From NCBI GenBank assembly GCA_965368585.1, contig CBDUNM010000016.1, positions 1 through 56,375 of the forward strand: DNA of 56,375 bases. The letters run 5' to 3'. Below the pieces are notes generated by a model that saw only the letters and a program-made list of their open reading frames with translations, had not been told where the DNA came from and did not search any database. The position numbers and the translations under genes were made by a program. The DNA is from JARRQB01 sp965368585 (GTDB lineage Bacteria > Pseudomonadota > Gammaproteobacteria > Chromatiales > Chromatiaceae). This document shows, piece by piece, positions 17,094-25,150 of this stretch; within the stretch, counting starts at the first letter, position 1; the number at the start of each line of letters is the position of its first letter.

Positions 17094-17954
17094 ATGCGTG
17101 TACTGGCCGTTGGTATTGCCACCCTGGACATCATCAACGAGGTCGCCGAATACCCGGTTGAAGACGCCGAAGTGCGTGCGGTTGCCCAACGCATTGGGCG
17201 CGGCGGAAACGCCACCAATACCCTCGTTGTGCTCGCGCAACTTGGCCATACCTGCGATTGGGCCGGCGTGTTGACCGACGAATTCGGCGCGGGTGTGGTG
17301 CGCGATGATCTGGCGCGCTTCGGAATCGGCGTTCGGCACGTCGTCCGGGAACCTCGCGGCAGGTTGCCCACATCCAGTATTGTCCTGAGCGCGGCGAAGG
17401 GCAGTCGCACAATAGTCCATTATCGTGAGCTACCCGAATACTCATTGGATAAATTCCGCACTATCGACCTGTGCGACTACGACTGGGTCCATTTCGAGGG
17501 GCGCAACGTACCGGTGTTGGCCAATATGCTGGCCGACGTGCGCCGGGCAGGCGGACCGCGTTGCTCCGTGGAAATTGAAAAACCCCGTTCCGGTATCGAG
17601 CCGCTGTTCGGTATGGCCGATTTGCTCCTGTTTTCGCGCCACTATGCGTTGGCTCGGGGTTATTCCAGTGCGGCGGCGCTGCTGGGTGAGGTGGCCGCGC
17701 CGGGACAATCAACCGTGTGCGCCTGGGGTGAAGCAGGGGCCTGGGGTCGCGATGCGCGCGGTAGCGTCCATCACAGCCCGGCGTTTTCCCCGGCACCGGT
17801 TGTCGAGACGCTGGGCGCCGGAGATGCGTTCAACGCAGCAATGATCGACGCCTGGTCCGCGGGTCAGGATATGCCACTGTGCCTCGACGCAGCGACGCGC
17901 CTGGCGGGCCACAAGTGCGCGCAGCGCGGCTTTGACGGTCTGAGTCCGGAATAG
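17094..17954 (+). CDS. PfkB-family sugar kinase (ketohexokinase-like)
   Basis: A 286-residue ribokinase/PfkB-fold kinase. The N-terminal substrate region reads RVLAVGIATLDIINEV, with the glycine-rich IGRGGNATNTLVVLAQLG near residue 40. The C-terminal PfkB signature is VVETLGAGDAFNAAMI near 237-252, whose Asp is the catalytic base and whose GAGD forms the anion hole. The short length and the gap pattern between these motifs fit ketohexokinase-like members that phosphorylate a ketose or similar small sugar. The exact substrate cannot be told. It lies 4 bp before a Rieske protein gene, so the two form an operon. Confidence 0.85.
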   Translation: MRVLAVGIATLDIINEVAEYPVEDAEVRAVAQRIGRGGNATNTLVVLAQLGHTCDWAGVLTDEFGAGVVRDDLARFGIGVRHVVREPRGRLPTSSIVLSAAKGSRTIVHYRELPEYSLDKFRTIDLCDYDWVHFEGRNVPVLANMLADVRRAGGPRCSVEIEKPRSGIEPLFGMADLLLFSRHYALARGYSSAAALLGEVAAPGQSTVCAWGEAGAWGRDARGSVHHSPAFSPAPVVETLGAGDAFNAAMIDAWSAGQDMPLCLDAATRLAGHKCAQRGFDGLSPE

Positions 17955-17958
17955 AGCG

Positions 17959-18318
17959 GTGCGAGAGCTAGCGTTGTGCCGGTTGTCCGAACTGGCGGAA
18001 CTGGGTTCGAAGGGCTTTACCCTGAATCTGGGTGGCGACGACGATTTGCGTCTGTTCGTGGTGCGCCGCGACGGCGCGGTATTCGCTTATCGCAATCGCT
18101 GCCCCCACACCGGGGCGCCGCTGGAATGGCAACCCGATCAGTTTCTCGATTACGACGGCAGCTTTATCCAATGCGCCATGCACGGGGCGTTGTTCGATAT
18201 CGCCGATGGCCACTGCTTGCGCGGACCGTGTGTCGGCGACCGGCTGGAACCACTAAGCGTTGCGGTGCGCGACGCGATGGTCTTCCTGGTCTTGGATGAG
18301 GCGTCGCCCGAGCGCTAA
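17959..18318 (+). CDS. Rieske [2Fe-2S] ferredoxin-like protein
   Basis: A 119-residue stand-alone Rieske domain. Cluster ligands are C48-P-H50 in NRCPHTGAPLEW and C72-A-M-H75 in QCAMHGALFD. The structural loop GPCVGDRLEPL follows. There is no signal peptide or oxygenase domain, so it is probably a small cytoplasmic electron carrier. The start is GTG 17959, four bases after the PfkB kinase stop, which supports co-translation. Its stop overlaps a possible minus-strand gene that ends at 18315. Confidence 0.9.
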   Translation: MRELALCRLSELAELGSKGFTLNLGGDDDLRLFVVRRDGAVFAYRNRCPHTGAPLEWQPDQFLDYDGSFIQCAMHGALFDIADGHCLRGPCVGDRLEPLSVAVRDAMVFLVLDEASPER

Positions 18319-18563
18319 GCTAGCGGATCGTGAGCGGTCATGTCCAGTTGACGCGCCTGAAATGAGGCCATGGAAGCAAGCGCCAGATCCACAGGAAAGA
18401 CGACGGACGCGGGTTTTGAAGCGGTGGTTTCCGCGAGTTGCAGGGTTGGCGTAGTCGAAATCGTCGTCGGGCCGCGACGACACTTGCTGCAACGGTCTTC
18501 TGAACCCGGTAGTCCCGTTGCGTCGAGCACCTCACCGGTTATCATGTCGAATTCAATGATCAT
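18315..18563 (-). CDS. Possible small hypothetical protein
   Basis: An 82-residue open frame starting MIIEFDMITGEVLDATGLPG with AGAGGT upstream of overlapping GTG/ATG starts (18566/18563). It has a CSKC pair at about residues 25-28 that could bind metal. The C-terminal half is low complexity, so the frame may have drifted. It converges on the Rieske gene with overlapping stop codons. No family recognised. The 250 bp upstream of it (18567-18815) shows nothing clear. Confidence 0.35.
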   Translation of the reverse strand: MIIEFDMITGEVLDATGLPGSEDRCSKCRRGPTTISTTPTLQLAETTASKPASVVFPVDLALASMASFQARQLDMTAHDPLA

Positions 18564-18815
18564 CACGTGCAACCTCTTGTCGTTCAGGGTAGGCAGGCGT
18601 CAGTCTTGAAGCAGATATCGGCTTGCCTCTGCTCCTCTTTAGCAAAACCTGTGCCATTCCCTATCCGGTCACACAGCCGATTAGGCGCGCTGTTTCGTAC
18701 CCCGGTTCTGCGCACCGCTGGTGCGGGCCGCCCCAATTGTGTGCAGGCGGATCGCGGTCTGGCACGATCAATTTCCTGCGCCCGGTCGTCCGACAGCGCT
18801 GGTGGTCGCGGCGCC

Positions 18816-19859
18816 TCAGGGGCTCGGATTGGGATGCTTGACGTGGATCGCTTCGATACCTTCCAGCACCTCCGTGGAGAGATTCAGATCGACGCTGTCG
18901 ATATTGGTTTGCAACTGCTCTAGATTCGTTGCACCGACGATATTGGTCGTTGCGAAAGGACGCGAGTTGACGTAGGCCAGCGCCATTTGTGCGGGATCCA
19001 GACCGTGTGCTCGGGCAAGTTGCACGTAGGCCTCGGTGGCGGTTACTGCCTGCGGGTTCGAGTATCGGGTGTAGTCCTTGAATAAGGTCAGACGCGCCCC
19101 AGCGGGTTGAGACCCCCCAAGATACTTGCCTGATAGAACGCCGAACGCCAATGGCGAATATGCCATCAGTCCAACCTGCTCGCGATGCGCGATCTCTGCG
19201 AGTCCGATCTCGAATGAGCGATTCAACAAGTTGTACGGGTTCTGGATGCTGACGATGCGACCGAGGTCGTGGCGTTCGGCTAGGCGCAGATATTCCATAA
19301 CGCCCCACGGCGTTTCGTTGGACACGCCGATCGTCCTGACTTTACCGGCGACAATCAAGTCGTTCATCGCCTCGAGCGTCTCGCGCAACGGAACACCGTC
19401 GTCACGGCTGCCACGGGTGTAACCTAGCCGGCCAAAGTAGTTGGTTTCACGTTCCGGCCAATGCAGCTGATAAAGGTCAATGACATCCGTACCCAAGCGC
19501 TGCAGGCTGGCGTCGACGGCCTGCTGTATATTGGATTTGTCCAGGTGGTTGTTGCCGCCACGGATGTAACTCAGCCAGTCGCCGCCGGGGCCGGCTACCT
19601 TGGTGGCAAGCACGACACGGTGGCGCGCTTTGCGTTTTGCCAGCCAGCTACCAATGAACTCTTCGGTGCGGCCCATGGTATCGGCGCGCGGCGGAATCGA
19701 ATACATTTCCGCGGTGTCAATGAAATTGACGCCTGCATCTAGTGCCAGGTCGAGTTGAGCGTAGGCGTCAGACGCGGTGTTTTGTTCGCCAAAGGTCATG
19801 GTGCCCAGGCAAATTGCGCTTACCTGAATGTCGGTATCACCCAGCGGTCGATATTCCAT
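18816..19859 (-). CDS. tas: Aldo/keto reductase of the Tas type
   Basis: A 347-residue (beta/alpha)8 aldo-keto reductase. The start MEYRPLGDTDIQVSAICLGT and the FIDTAEMYSIPPRADTMGRT block are diagnostic of the Tas branch (NADP(H)-dependent reductases). Catalytic residues are visible as the Asp of FIDTAEMY, the Tyr of that motif, the Lys of VVLATKVAG and the His of YQLHWPE. The cofactor end NIVGATNLEQLQTNID is present. Length matches E. coli Tas. It reduces small carbonyls; the physiological substrate is unknown. It is a single gene, divergent from the CbiM-like gene. Confidence 0.9.
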   Translation of the reverse strand: MEYRPLGDTDIQVSAICLGTMTFGEQNTASDAYAQLDLALDAGVNFIDTAEMYSIPPRADTMGRTEEFIGSWLAKRKARHRVVLATKVAGPGGDWLSYIRGGNNHLDKSNIQQAVDASLQRLGTDVIDLYQLHWPERETNYFGRLGYTRGSRDDGVPLRETLEAMNDLIVAGKVRTIGVSNETPWGVMEYLRLAERHDLGRIVSIQNPYNLLNRSFEIGLAEIAHREQVGLMAYSPLAFGVLSGKYLGGSQPAGARLTLFKDYTRYSNPQAVTATEAYVQLARAHGLDPAQMALAYVNSRPFATTNIVGATNLEQLQTNIDSVDLNLSTEVLEGIEAIHVKHPNPSP

Positions 19860-19912
19860 GCTGTGGTCCTGTGTGTGGTGGTCTGCTCGGTTGTTGCGTA
19901 GGTTATAGTTAA

Positions 19913-20578
19913 ATGGAGATGAGCGGCGCGTTTTTTCCCGCGGCCTGGATCGTCGGTCTCGGTGTACTGCTTGGCGTCGCCCTGTCGTACGCGCTGCGTT
20001 GGGCGAATTGGCGTCGCCTCGCTGATCGCGATCAGCTGCACGTGTTCCTCGGCGCCTGCGTCGTGCTCATGTTGCTCTGGTCCATGCGAACCGAGATCCA
20101 GAGCGGCTTCAGCTGGCATCTATCGGGTATGGTCTCGCTGACGTTGATGTTCGGCTGGTCGCTGGCGTTGGTGGGCGGCTGTGTCGTTCTTCTAGGTACT
20201 ACCCTAGCGGGCCTGAATGACTGGGCGGGCTATTTACCATCCGCTGTCGTTCAGGTGCTCGTACCGGTTACGTTGACACAGGTGCTGCTCGGCATTTCCC
20301 GTGCTTATCTGCCCAAGCACTATTTCGTGTACGTTTTTTTCAATGCCTTTTTCGCGGCCGGTATGGTTGCCGTGCTTGCCGCATTGGTCACGACAGGACT
20401 GCTTATCGCGGTCGACGCCTATTCGCTGCAAACCCTGCGCGATACGTATCTGTTGTTCCTGCCGTTAATGTTTTTTCCCGAAGGCGTGCTGAATGGCTGG
20501 GTGATGTCGATACTGGTGGGTTTCCGGCCGCACTGGGTGGGGTCATTTCGAGACGAGGAATATATCGACGGCAAGTAG
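19913..20578 (+). CDS. CbiM-like energy-coupling factor transporter permease
   Basis: A 221-residue membrane protein with about six helices, matching the CbiM (PF01891) fold used as the substrate-capture subunit in ECF-type Co/Ni uptake. Recognisable parts are WHLSGMVSLTLMFGWSLAL, PSAVVQVLVPVTLTQVLL, the KHYFVYVFFNAFFAAG loop and the FFPEGVLNGWVMSIL end. The His-rich N-terminal metal motif of canonical CbiM is not seen. No ECF ATPase or CbiQ gene is adjacent, so this is an orphan subunit whose substrate is unclear. The ribosome site is weak; MEMSGAFF could start at either Met. Confidence 0.8.
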   Translation: MEMSGAFFPAAWIVGLGVLLGVALSYALRWANWRRLADRDQLHVFLGACVVLMLLWSMRTEIQSGFSWHLSGMVSLTLMFGWSLALVGGCVVLLGTTLAGLNDWAGYLPSAVVQVLVPVTLTQVLLGISRAYLPKHYFVYVFFNAFFAAGMVAVLAALVTTGLLIAVDAYSLQTLRDTYLLFLPLMFFPEGVLNGWVMSILVGFRPHWVGSFRDEEYIDGK

Positions 20579-20626
20579 GCACTGGATCCGTTTAGAATGG
20601 CGGCGAGTTTTTTGTCGGAGTGACCC

Positions 20627-21451
20627 ATGAGTTGGTGGGGAAAGATCGTTGGAGGCGCATTCGGCTACCTGTTGGGCGGACCCCTGGGTGGGGTGCTGGG
20701 CGCAGCGTTGGGGCATCGTTTCGACGAGGGATTGAACAGTATTCCCGACGAGGCCGTCGGTTGGGGCACTGGTGCGCAGGAGCGCGTCCAAACCGCGTTT
20801 TTTACCGCCACCTTCTCGGTTATGGGCCATGTCGCCAAGGCCGACGGGCAGGTCACTCGGGACGAAATCCGTATGGCCGAGGCCGTGATGGCCGAGATGG
20901 ACCTCGACACCGCGCAACGGCGCGCCGCCGTCAATTTGTTCAGCGAAGGAAAGCGCAAGGCCTTTCCTCTGGACGACATCCTGGAGCAGCTGCGGCGGGA
21001 ATGTCATGGCCGTACCACCCTGATTCGCATGTTCATCGAGATCCTGCTGCAGGCGGCTTACGCGGATGGTCGCTACGATGACGTCGAAGACCGCGCAATT
21101 CGACATATTTGCCAGGTGCTGGGGTTTTCCGAGTTCGAATATGTCGGTCTGCGGCGCATGATCGAGGCGGAACTGCACTTTCGTTCGGGCTGGCGGCGTG
21201 GGGAACGCGCTGACCGGGGTGAGCCATCGCCCGCCGGTCCAAGCACCCGGGACGCATACGCGGTCCTGGGTGTTGCGGCCGATGCGAGCGATGCCGACGT
21301 CAAGAAGGCCTATCGCAGGCTGTTGTCGCAACACCATCCCGATAAACTGGTCGCCAAGGGTCTGCCGGAAGAGATGATGAAGATCGCGACGCAAAAAACG
21401 CATGAAATCAAACAAGCGTACGAACACGTCAAACTGGCACGCGGCATGTAG
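20627..21451 (+). CDS. djlA: Membrane-anchored J-domain co-chaperone DjlA
   Basis: A 274-residue protein with three parts: an N-terminal Gly-rich membrane segment (about residues 5-30, GAFGYLLGGPLGGVLGAAL), a TerB-like helical domain (about 55-175), and a C-terminal J domain (about 205-270) with the HPD motif in SQHHPDKLVAKG. The J domain stimulates the DnaK ATPase at the inner membrane. Domain order and length match E. coli DjlA. GGAGTG lies before the ATG. Confidence 0.95.
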   Translation: MSWWGKIVGGAFGYLLGGPLGGVLGAALGHRFDEGLNSIPDEAVGWGTGAQERVQTAFFTATFSVMGHVAKADGQVTRDEIRMAEAVMAEMDLDTAQRRAAVNLFSEGKRKAFPLDDILEQLRRECHGRTTLIRMFIEILLQAAYADGRYDDVEDRAIRHICQVLGFSEFEYVGLRRMIEAELHFRSGWRRGERADRGEPSPAGPSTRDAYAVLGVAADASDADVKKAYRRLLSQHHPDKLVAKGLPEEMMKIATQKTHEIKQAYEHVKLARGM

Positions 21452-21519
21452 GCGCCGCGTGAAACGCGGTATCTGGCGACCCGGACAAGATCGCGTACGC
21501 GGGTTGCTGAGGGATCCTG

Positions 21520-22182
21520 ATGGATGATTTGGTATTGCTGGTGGGCGCGTGGCTGGCGTATTTCGTTTTGCATACGCTGTTTGCGTCGCTGTGGATGAAG
21601 CGCGAGGTGGCGCGACGATGGCCGGCGCTGATGCCGGTCTATCGGCTCGCGTTCAACGCCCTCGCCCTGTTGCTGCTGGTGCCGCCGGTGTATCTGACCT
21701 TCAGCCTGCCGGGTGAACGCCTGTGGGAGTGGCGGGGCGGCTGGGCATGGCTGATGAACGGCTTGGCGCTCGCGGCGCTTTGCGGTTTCGTCTTCTCTGC
21801 GCGCCTGTATGACAGCGCCGAATTTTTTGGCCTCAGACAGTGGCGCGAGCGGGAGCGGCGCGTGGAGGACCAGGAAAACTTTCGGATTTCGGCTGTGCAC
21901 CGTTACGTCAGGCACCCCTGGTACGCAATGGGACTGGTGTTGATCTGGACGCGCGATATGAATTTGCCGATGTTGCTGACTGCGGCGCTTCTTACGCTGT
22001 ATCTGGTGATTGGATCGCGCCTGGAGGAGCGCAAGCTCATCGCTTATTACGGCGACGTATACAAAGAATATCGCCGCCTCGTGCCAGGTTTGCTGCCGTT
22101 GCCCGGACGCAGCCTGAAGCGCAGGCAAGCGCGGGCGTTGGAGACTCGCGGAAATCGTAAACCGCGCTCGGAGAGCGTTTGA
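21520..22182 (+). CDS. Membrane methyltransferase-like protein (ICMT/NnrU type)
   Basis: A 220-residue protein with five or six hydrophobic helices. The C-terminal signature HRYVRHPWYAMGLVLIW, followed by GSRLEERKLIAYYGDVYKEY, is the SAM-binding region of the isoprenylcysteine carboxyl methyltransferase-like superfamily (PEMT/ICMT/NnrU). The N-terminal half has the NnrU-like hydrophobic helices. Possible roles include methylation of a small lipophilic thiol or lipid; the substrate is not known. It lies 68 bp after djlA on the same strand, with no terminator seen between them. Confidence 0.75.
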   Translation: MDDLVLLVGAWLAYFVLHTLFASLWMKREVARRWPALMPVYRLAFNALALLLLVPPVYLTFSLPGERLWEWRGGWAWLMNGLALAALCGFVFSARLYDSAEFFGLRQWRERERRVEDQENFRISAVHRYVRHPWYAMGLVLIWTRDMNLPMLLTAALLTLYLVIGSRLEERKLIAYYGDVYKEYRRLVPGLLPLPGRSLKRRQARALETRGNRKPRSESV

Positions 22183-22194
22183 TCACCGACGGAA

Positions 22195-22216
22195 AAAGCG
22201 GCCCGAAGGCCGCTTT
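22195..22216 (-). terminator. Rho-independent terminator with UUCG-type loop
   Basis: A perfect 9-bp stem AAAGCGGCC/GGCCGCTTT. Read on the minus strand, the loop is TTCG and the stem runs into TTTTT, so it mainly terminates the gene ending at 22254. It may also end the plus-strand methyltransferase transcript, which stops 13 bp away. Confidence 0.85.
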
Positions 22217-22253
22217 CGTCGATCGGCAGGAATCGATTTCGCAGCTACCCCGG

Positions 22254-24242
22254 TTACTGCGCCTGCCAGTACCTGCTCTGATCAGGGTTGGGGTAAGCCG
22301 GATAAGGCGTGGCATAGCCATAGCCGCCGGGCGCGACATAGGCCGGCGGCATGGCCGGGTAGTAGGTCCGGGGTGACCGGGCGCGGCCTTGACCCAGGGA
22401 ATCGATGGCCGCGTCGATGCGTTCCTGCATCAGTTTGCGGCGCTCTTCGGGGCTTGGCACGGTGCGCTCCGTAACTGCGGCTGGGGTATCCGTATCCGCC
22501 ATGCCGGAGCCCGGCATCGGCGGCATGGGTGGCTGCGAAGGCGCGCGGCGCGGCGACATATAGCTCTCGAACCTTTCTCGCATCTTCGCCCGGTGCTCCG
22601 CCGCCCGTTCAGCGGCGGTTGCGTAGCGATTGGCGGGAGGGCGCCTGGTGTCGACCTGCGCCGGGGCATTGGTATCCTCGCCGGGCTGATCGTCCTGAGG
22701 GTCTTTGCCCTCGGCTGCGGCTTGCCTCATGCGCTCCAGCAAATCGTCGTGCTGCGCCTTCATCCGTGCGAGGTGTCCTTCCATGCGTTGCTTCATCGCC
22801 TCTTCGCGCTCGGCGATCGCGTCTGCGGATTCACCCTCGGGTATGGCTCGGAGGCGCCTCTGCGCGATGTAATGCTCAAAGCGAGCCCGTTCGAGATCTC
22901 GTTGCGCGCTCAATAATTGCGCCATTTCTTCGGGCGATTTACGAACCGGTGCGACCGCCGCCGCGTCAGCGGGCGCCGACAAATCGGTTTCGGGCGCCGC
23001 ATCCTGATCCGGCTCTTTGCCGTAGAAATGAGTTTGCTGGATTGCCGCAGCGGTTGCTGCTTCCATGGCGGCAGCCGCGGAGAAGGCGGGATTCGGTTGG
23101 CCTTTGCCCTCAGGGGGAGTCGCGGATTGTTCCGTCGTGGCCGTGGCTGCTGGCGGCTGTTGCGGTGCAGATTCGGACGTCGCCACGCCGCCATCCCCGG
23201 TCTCTTCACTCAAACCCAGGGTCGATTTAAGCGATGCAAAACCTTCTTTGACCTTGTCACCCAGGCTTTGCGACGCTTCGGTAACTGCGGTTTTGGCTGA
23301 ATCCAGCATTCCCTCGGATTGTTCCGCTGAGGCTTCGGGCCGGTCTTTGTCAGCGCCGATTGAGGTCGCAGTTGCCATCGCCGCGGCGGCCGCGGCGGCC
23401 GGTCCGGTCAGATTCGCCTTGTCGTCAGGACTCGTCGCGGGCGCGGGTTGCACGGCGACCGCCGGCGCGTTGCCGCCTGGGCCGGAACTTCGTCCGGACA
23501 CATAGGCGTCCGCACGCGCCTGCATGCGCGCGCGGTAGTCTTTCTGTCGTTGGTCCATCAGCGCGTCGGCGCGAGCGTCTGGCTGTGTTTGCTCAGTGGC
23601 AGCAGGCGACGCGTGCGGCGCCGTCGGTGCGGCGGCGACCGCGACCGCTTGGGGCGGTATTTCCAGGCCGCGTTGGCTCAGGTAATTTACCTGCTGTTGG
23701 CGCATGGCGGCTCGGTAATCGGCCAGTCCCTGATCCATTTTCTCGGCAGTGGGCGCGGCTTTCGACCCCCGCTCCGCTGCCTGCTCAGCGGGCGCGGACT
23801 CTTTATTTGCGCCTAATCCGAGTTTTTCCTTCAAGGTGTCAAATCCGCGTCTGACGATGGAACCGGATTCACCCGTGGCTTCTGCGGCTTCGTTTTTCAC
23901 GCCCGCGGGTGACACCGTCGCTTCGGGCTGCGAGGTATCAGCCAGCGCAGTGGGAGGCAGGACGTTGTTTCGGCCCCAGGGCGGAATTTCCGGCAGGTCG
24001 TAACCCTGCGCCCGCGCTCGCTCGCGAAGCTTTTCATATTGCTGGTTGCGATAGGTTTCGCGCGCTTCCCCGGTCAATTCCGCCATGCGGTCGCGATACT
24101 CCTCCTCCTCGGCAGGTGTCATGATCTGGAATTCCTCCAGCGGGATCGCGGGCAGAGCCCCCTCTGAAATGACGCCCGACTGGGCGCCGTTGAGCACGAA
24201 TGTGGCGATGCATCCCGCCATAAGGTATCCGACGTTGCGCAT
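22254..24242 (-). CDS. Large secreted Ala/Pro-rich protein with degenerate Tyr-Arg repeats
   Basis: A 662-residue protein with a signal-like N-terminus (MRNVGYLMAGCIATFVLNGA). A motif of the form DYRxxM-x5-YxxxRG, often followed by a Pro-rich phrase, recurs: EYRDRMAELTGEARETYR, DYRAAMRQQQVNYLSQRG, DYRARMQARADAYVSGRS, FEHYIAQRRLRAIPEG and HRAKMRERFESYMSPRRA. Between the motifs are Ala/Pro/Glu-rich linkers and two similar amphipathic blocks around FDTLKEKLGLG and FASLKSTLGLS. The C-terminus is Tyr/Pro-rich (AYVAPGGYGYATPYPAYP). It may be a cell-surface or periplasmic scaffold; no family is recognised. Terminated at 22216. Confidence 0.7.
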   Translation of the reverse strand: MRNVGYLMAGCIATFVLNGAQSGVISEGALPAIPLEEFQIMTPAEEEEYRDRMAELTGEARETYRNQQYEKLRERARAQGYDLPEIPPWGRNNVLPPTALADTSQPEATVSPAGVKNEAAEATGESGSIVRRGFDTLKEKLGLGANKESAPAEQAAERGSKAAPTAEKMDQGLADYRAAMRQQQVNYLSQRGLEIPPQAVAVAAAPTAPHASPAATEQTQPDARADALMDQRQKDYRARMQARADAYVSGRSSGPGGNAPAVAVQPAPATSPDDKANLTGPAAAAAAAMATATSIGADKDRPEASAEQSEGMLDSAKTAVTEASQSLGDKVKEGFASLKSTLGLSEETGDGGVATSESAPQQPPAATATTEQSATPPEGKGQPNPAFSAAAAMEAATAAAIQQTHFYGKEPDQDAAPETDLSAPADAAAVAPVRKSPEEMAQLLSAQRDLERARFEHYIAQRRLRAIPEGESADAIAEREEAMKQRMEGHLARMKAQHDDLLERMRQAAAEGKDPQDDQPGEDTNAPAQVDTRRPPANRYATAAERAAEHRAKMRERFESYMSPRRAPSQPPMPPMPGSGMADTDTPAAVTERTVPSPEERRKLMQERIDAAIDSLGQGRARSPRTYYPAMPPAYVAPGGYGYATPYPAYPNPDQSRYWQAQ

Positions 24243-24406
24243 ATCTGCTCCTGGTCGTTGCGTGTCACGGCATAGGTTCGTCTGCCTACCAGCCCTCTCG
24301 CTGCTTCGAGGAAACCGGTGGGCAACGTGGGGTTAGCTTGAACGAATGCGTGCGAGTCTCGTTGATAAAAAAGTGGCCATTACGGTAACTTGAGGTTTGG
24401 TCTATA

Positions 24407-24793
24407 TCAATGGGTTTTCTGCGTGTCGTGTTTATCTTGCGCGGCCAGCCAATGCAGCCAGACCTGCCATGCCGGGTGATCGTGGTAATAAGGGTGATCG
24501 AGGGTCATGATCTGAGTGTTATAGTCCAGCTCCCAGACGTTGTCACCGACGTGCCACGGGGAACCAGATACGATACCGTCGGGTTCGTCGCTGTCGCCCG
24601 TCGCGGAGAACGGCTCGTAGTATCCAACACCCTCCGGATGGGTGGTCAGGCGTTTGGCCACCTTCCAGTCGCGGTTGCCAAAGATAATCAGAAATGGCGG
24701 CTCGATATCAAATATGTTGCGCGGTCGTATAAGCATAGGTTTTTCAAAGCATCGCCGGTGTGCTGTTTGAATCGGCGTGATTTCCGGGCGCAC
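24407..24793 (-). CDS. Hypothetical protein
   Basis: Up to 128 residues from GTG 24793; MLIRPRNIFDIEPPFLIIFG at 24736 is an alternative start. It is soluble and aromatic-rich (SGSPWHVGDNVWELDYNTQ, HPAWQVWLHWLAAQDKH). The composition looks like a real protein, but neither start has a strong ribosome site and I do not recognise the family. It is isolated: the secreted repeat protein gene begins 165 bp away on the same strand. Confidence 0.45.
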   Translation of the reverse strand: MRPEITPIQTAHRRCFEKPMLIRPRNIFDIEPPFLIIFGNRDWKVAKRLTTHPEGVGYYEPFSATGDSDEPDGIVSGSPWHVGDNVWELDYNTQIMTLDHPYYHDHPAWQVWLHWLAAQDKHDTQKTH

Positions 24794-25150
24794 CTCGTAA
24801 TTTGAACAGGAAACCCCAGCGGCGATTCGTTGGTGTGGACGTCTGGCGCGAATTATTCCGCAATGCGCCGGAGTTTTCTCGTATTTCGTTCTACAATACA
24901 GGGGTCGTCCGCTGCAGGAGTTGTGCAGGAGCTGGCCCGACCGAATATTTCAAGACACGGTACGGTGCGGTGGGCGAATGCACTTGGTGAGACACTCAAG
25001 CGTCGATATGAGAACCCGGATTCCTGCGGCCGCCCGCGTGAAAGAATCACAACTTGCTGATCCGATTGGTGATACATGTGCCGTTGGCGATTGTGACCAG
25101 GGTTGCGTGCAGGGGCGCTTTCGCTGCTGTAGACGCAGTGGCGGCAGGAA
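24794..25150. other. Intergenic region with no recognisable gene
   Basis: A 357-bp gap upstream of the phosphomannomutase-like gene. Short open frames cross it without ribosome sites. No terminator or clear promoter was found. Confidence 0.4.
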
